A stretch of DNA of 6,700 bases from Pseudomonadota bacterium (GTDB lineage Bacteria; Pseudomonadota; Gammaproteobacteria; Halothiobacillales; Halothiobacillaceae): the NCBI GenBank assembly GCA_021795795.1, contig JAJYPA010000460.1, positions 1 through 6,700 of the forward strand, written 5' to 3'. Of this stretch, positions 5,964-6,700 are shown in pieces. Under the pieces are notes generated by a model. It made no database searches, was not told the DNA's origin, and saw only the letters and a list, made by a program, of their open reading frames with translations. The position numbers and the translations under genes were made by a program. The number at the start of each line of letters is the position of its first letter. Position 1 is the stretch's first letter.

Positions 5964-6086
5964 CTACAATGATTCTGGCTTACGCTGTTTCTTGCGTTTT
6001 TTCCTCATCTGATCAATTGCTACTACCGTTGTGCCGATAATCGCCAGAAGCGTCACACCAAGCAATCCCATGATATTACCGTTCAT
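5964..6086 (-). CDS. Small single-pass membrane protein, 40 aa
   Basis: An ATG at 6086 opens a 40-codon frame ending in TAG at 5964. Residues 6-24 are hydrophobic (MGLLGVTLLAIIGTTVVAI) and form one membrane helix. The remaining tail is strongly basic (RKKRKKQRK), which by the positive-inside rule places the C terminus in the cytoplasm. A purine-rich GAGGGGGCAGG sequence precedes the ATG. The ATG overlaps the stop of the upstream gene as TGATG, so the two are probably co-translated. The function is unknown. Small helices of this kind occur among holins, toxin peptides and regulators of membrane complexes, but nothing here selects one of these. Confidence 0.6.
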   Translation of the reverse strand: MNGNIMGLLGVTLLAIIGTTVVAIDQMRKKRKKQRKPESL

Positions 6087-6454
6087 CACCTGCCCCCTCG
6101 GACGAAGTCACAGCTTAGTGCGTCATGCAGTTTCTGAGCAGCATGGTCCGAAAGTGTAACCGCTTCAAAGCAGGTCGCCGGATACAGGTAATCCTCACCG
6201 CTCTGATCAATGATTCTGATCATACCGTGCTGGTCAGGCGCGCCGACAACCTCATAGACGTGTCCGATGGTCATATCTACCAAGTCGCCAATCCCTTCCT
6301 TTTTGACGCAGACCACGAATTTCATGTTCATCATGCCCATTTTCTTTTGCGCATACTTGAGGTACCAGATTAAGCTGGCGCTAATCAGGTTGAACACGCT
6401 CATCACAACAATGAGAGCAATCCAGGAATCACTAAAACCAGGTTCAACTGCCAA
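6086..6454 (-). CDS. Membrane-anchored protein with a small SH3-like/phage-type cytoplasmic domain
   Basis: From a TTG at 6454 the protein has 122 residues. Residues 8-34 are one long hydrophobic helix (SDSWIALIVVMSVFNLISAS then LIWYLKY), followed by the basic QKK. Residues 44-100 read like small beta-barrel proteins found in phages and Firmicutes: MKFVVCVKKEG, then MTIGHVYEVV, MIRIIDQSGEDYLYP and FEAV, a pattern of 'K.GK.YEV....D...I.DDSGEDYLYP..FE'. Their function is not established. The start is not settled. TTG 6454 gives the complete helix but has no clear Shine-Dalgarno sequence; ATG 6403 would shorten the helix, and it overlaps the stop of another short frame as TGATG; Met44 would leave only the soluble domain. 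The stop overlaps the next start. Confidence 0.65.
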   Translation of the reverse strand: MAVEPGFSDSWIALIVVMSVFNLISASLIWYLKYAQKKMGMMNMKFVVCVKKEGIGDLVDMTIGHVYEVVGAPDQHGMIRIIDQSGEDYLYPATCFEAVTLSDHAAQKLHDALSCDFVRGGR

Positions 6455-6512
6455 CCAGTATAGAACCGCCGTTGGGGATCGTCCATGCCGCCCACTTTGC
6501 GCGGGCCTCCAT
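6444..6512 (-). CDS. Possible 22-codon leader ORF
   Basis: On the minus strand GGAGGG lies ten bases before an ATG at 6512, which is the best ribosome binding site at this end of the window. It opens a 22-residue frame (MEARAKWAAWTIP...ILVGS) that stops at 6444. The end overlaps the TTG start of the membrane protein by 11 bases, so ribosomes terminating here could restart on the TTG, which otherwise has no binding site. No peptide family is recognised; it could equally be chance. Confidence 0.28.
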   Translation of the reverse strand: MEARAKWAAWTIPNGGSILVGS

Positions 6513-6700
6513 GATGAGCCAACCCTCCACTGATGGTTGGACAGAGTAATTGGACGGATATTTCGCCAAGACAGTCTCTCGTAATTTACTGTAACAATCC
6601 TGTAACTTCCATGACATACAAGCTTATATCAACCTGTTTTTCATTGTTAATTTTAACTACTGCCCCAGTCGAGCATGGGGGCTACGGATAATATCTTGTC
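6513..6700. other. Right-edge region without a recognisable gene
   Basis: No reading frame here looks coding. On the minus strand TTAACA (6650-6645) and TATAAG (6628-6623), 16 bp apart, are a weak promoter candidate for the small membrane-protein operon, and GTTAA-TT-TTAAC (6646-6657) is a 12-bp palindrome overlapping its -35. CCAACC (6519-6524) and GGTTGG (6535-6540) form a weak hairpin. GCCCC and GGGGC (from about 6662 and 6680) form another inverted repeat. The region is AT-rich compared with the rest. All assignments rest on pattern only. Confidence 0.3.

Noticed and set aside
6267..6533. Plus-strand open frame of 88 codons
   Set aside because: It is antisense to the membrane protein with the SGEDYLYP motif, and its residues show no pattern of their own.
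1..6700. CRISPR array, tRNA, rRNA, insertion sequence ends or attachment sites
   Set aside because: I saw no regularly spaced direct repeats, no cloverleaf-like sequence, no transposase motifs and no flanking duplications on reading both strands.

Overview
The window is moderately GC-rich, densely coding bacterial DNA, with proteobacterial-type ribosome binding sites, sigma70-like promoters and codon use. The gene mix suggests an accessory region such as a plasmid, an integrative element or a genomic island: a RecJ nuclease beside a small DNA-binding regulator, an AbiE-type toxin-antitoxin pair, a broken antitoxin-like remnant, and small orphan membrane proteins. The RecJ resembles proteobacterial RecJ. 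An acidithiobacillus-like or related gamma/beta-proteobacterial host is possible, but that is a guess. No transposase, integrase, tRNA, rRNA or CRISPR array is visible.

Layout, left to right. Bases 1-315 hold no confident gene. One plus-strand reading frame runs in from the left edge and stops at 180, and a promoter-like region with a strong Shine-Dalgarno sequence follows. At 316-1518 (+) lies a 400-residue protein of unknown function with a central coiled coil and a compact C-terminal domain. Directly after its stop, a consensus promoter (TTGACA-17-TATTAT) drives a 138-residue winged-helix protein (1573-1989, +). A hairpin and a TATAAT box precede a full-length RecJ 5'-3' single-strand exonuclease (2192-3925, +; the start could lie further upstream).

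A 36-bp AT-rich palindrome (3928-3963) separates recJ from a convergent two-gene operon on the minus strand: an AbiEi/DUF6088-like antitoxin-repressor (5069-5509) and an overlapping AbiEii nucleotidyltransferase toxin (3994-5106). Together these form a type IV toxin-antitoxin or abortive-infection module. Upstream of that operon, on the plus strand, are a small degenerate-looking reading frame and a 70-residue protein that resembles the N-terminal half of HVO_A0114-type antitoxin regulators but lacks the helix-turn-helix. The right end carries a minus-strand pair of small membrane-associated proteins (6086-6454 and 5964-6086) joined by a TGATG stop-start overlap and possibly preceded by a 22-codon leader ORF. 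The last 190 bases hold only weak regulatory signals.

How the genes may work together. The AbiE pair is a self-contained unit: the repressor-antitoxin is made first, and the toxin is translated from a start inside the repressor gene. The winged-helix gene and recJ are collinear and may be co-regulated, but recJ also has promoter-like sequence of its own. Nothing in the sequence ties the 400-residue protein or the small membrane proteins to a known pathway. They are the most unexplained parts of the window.
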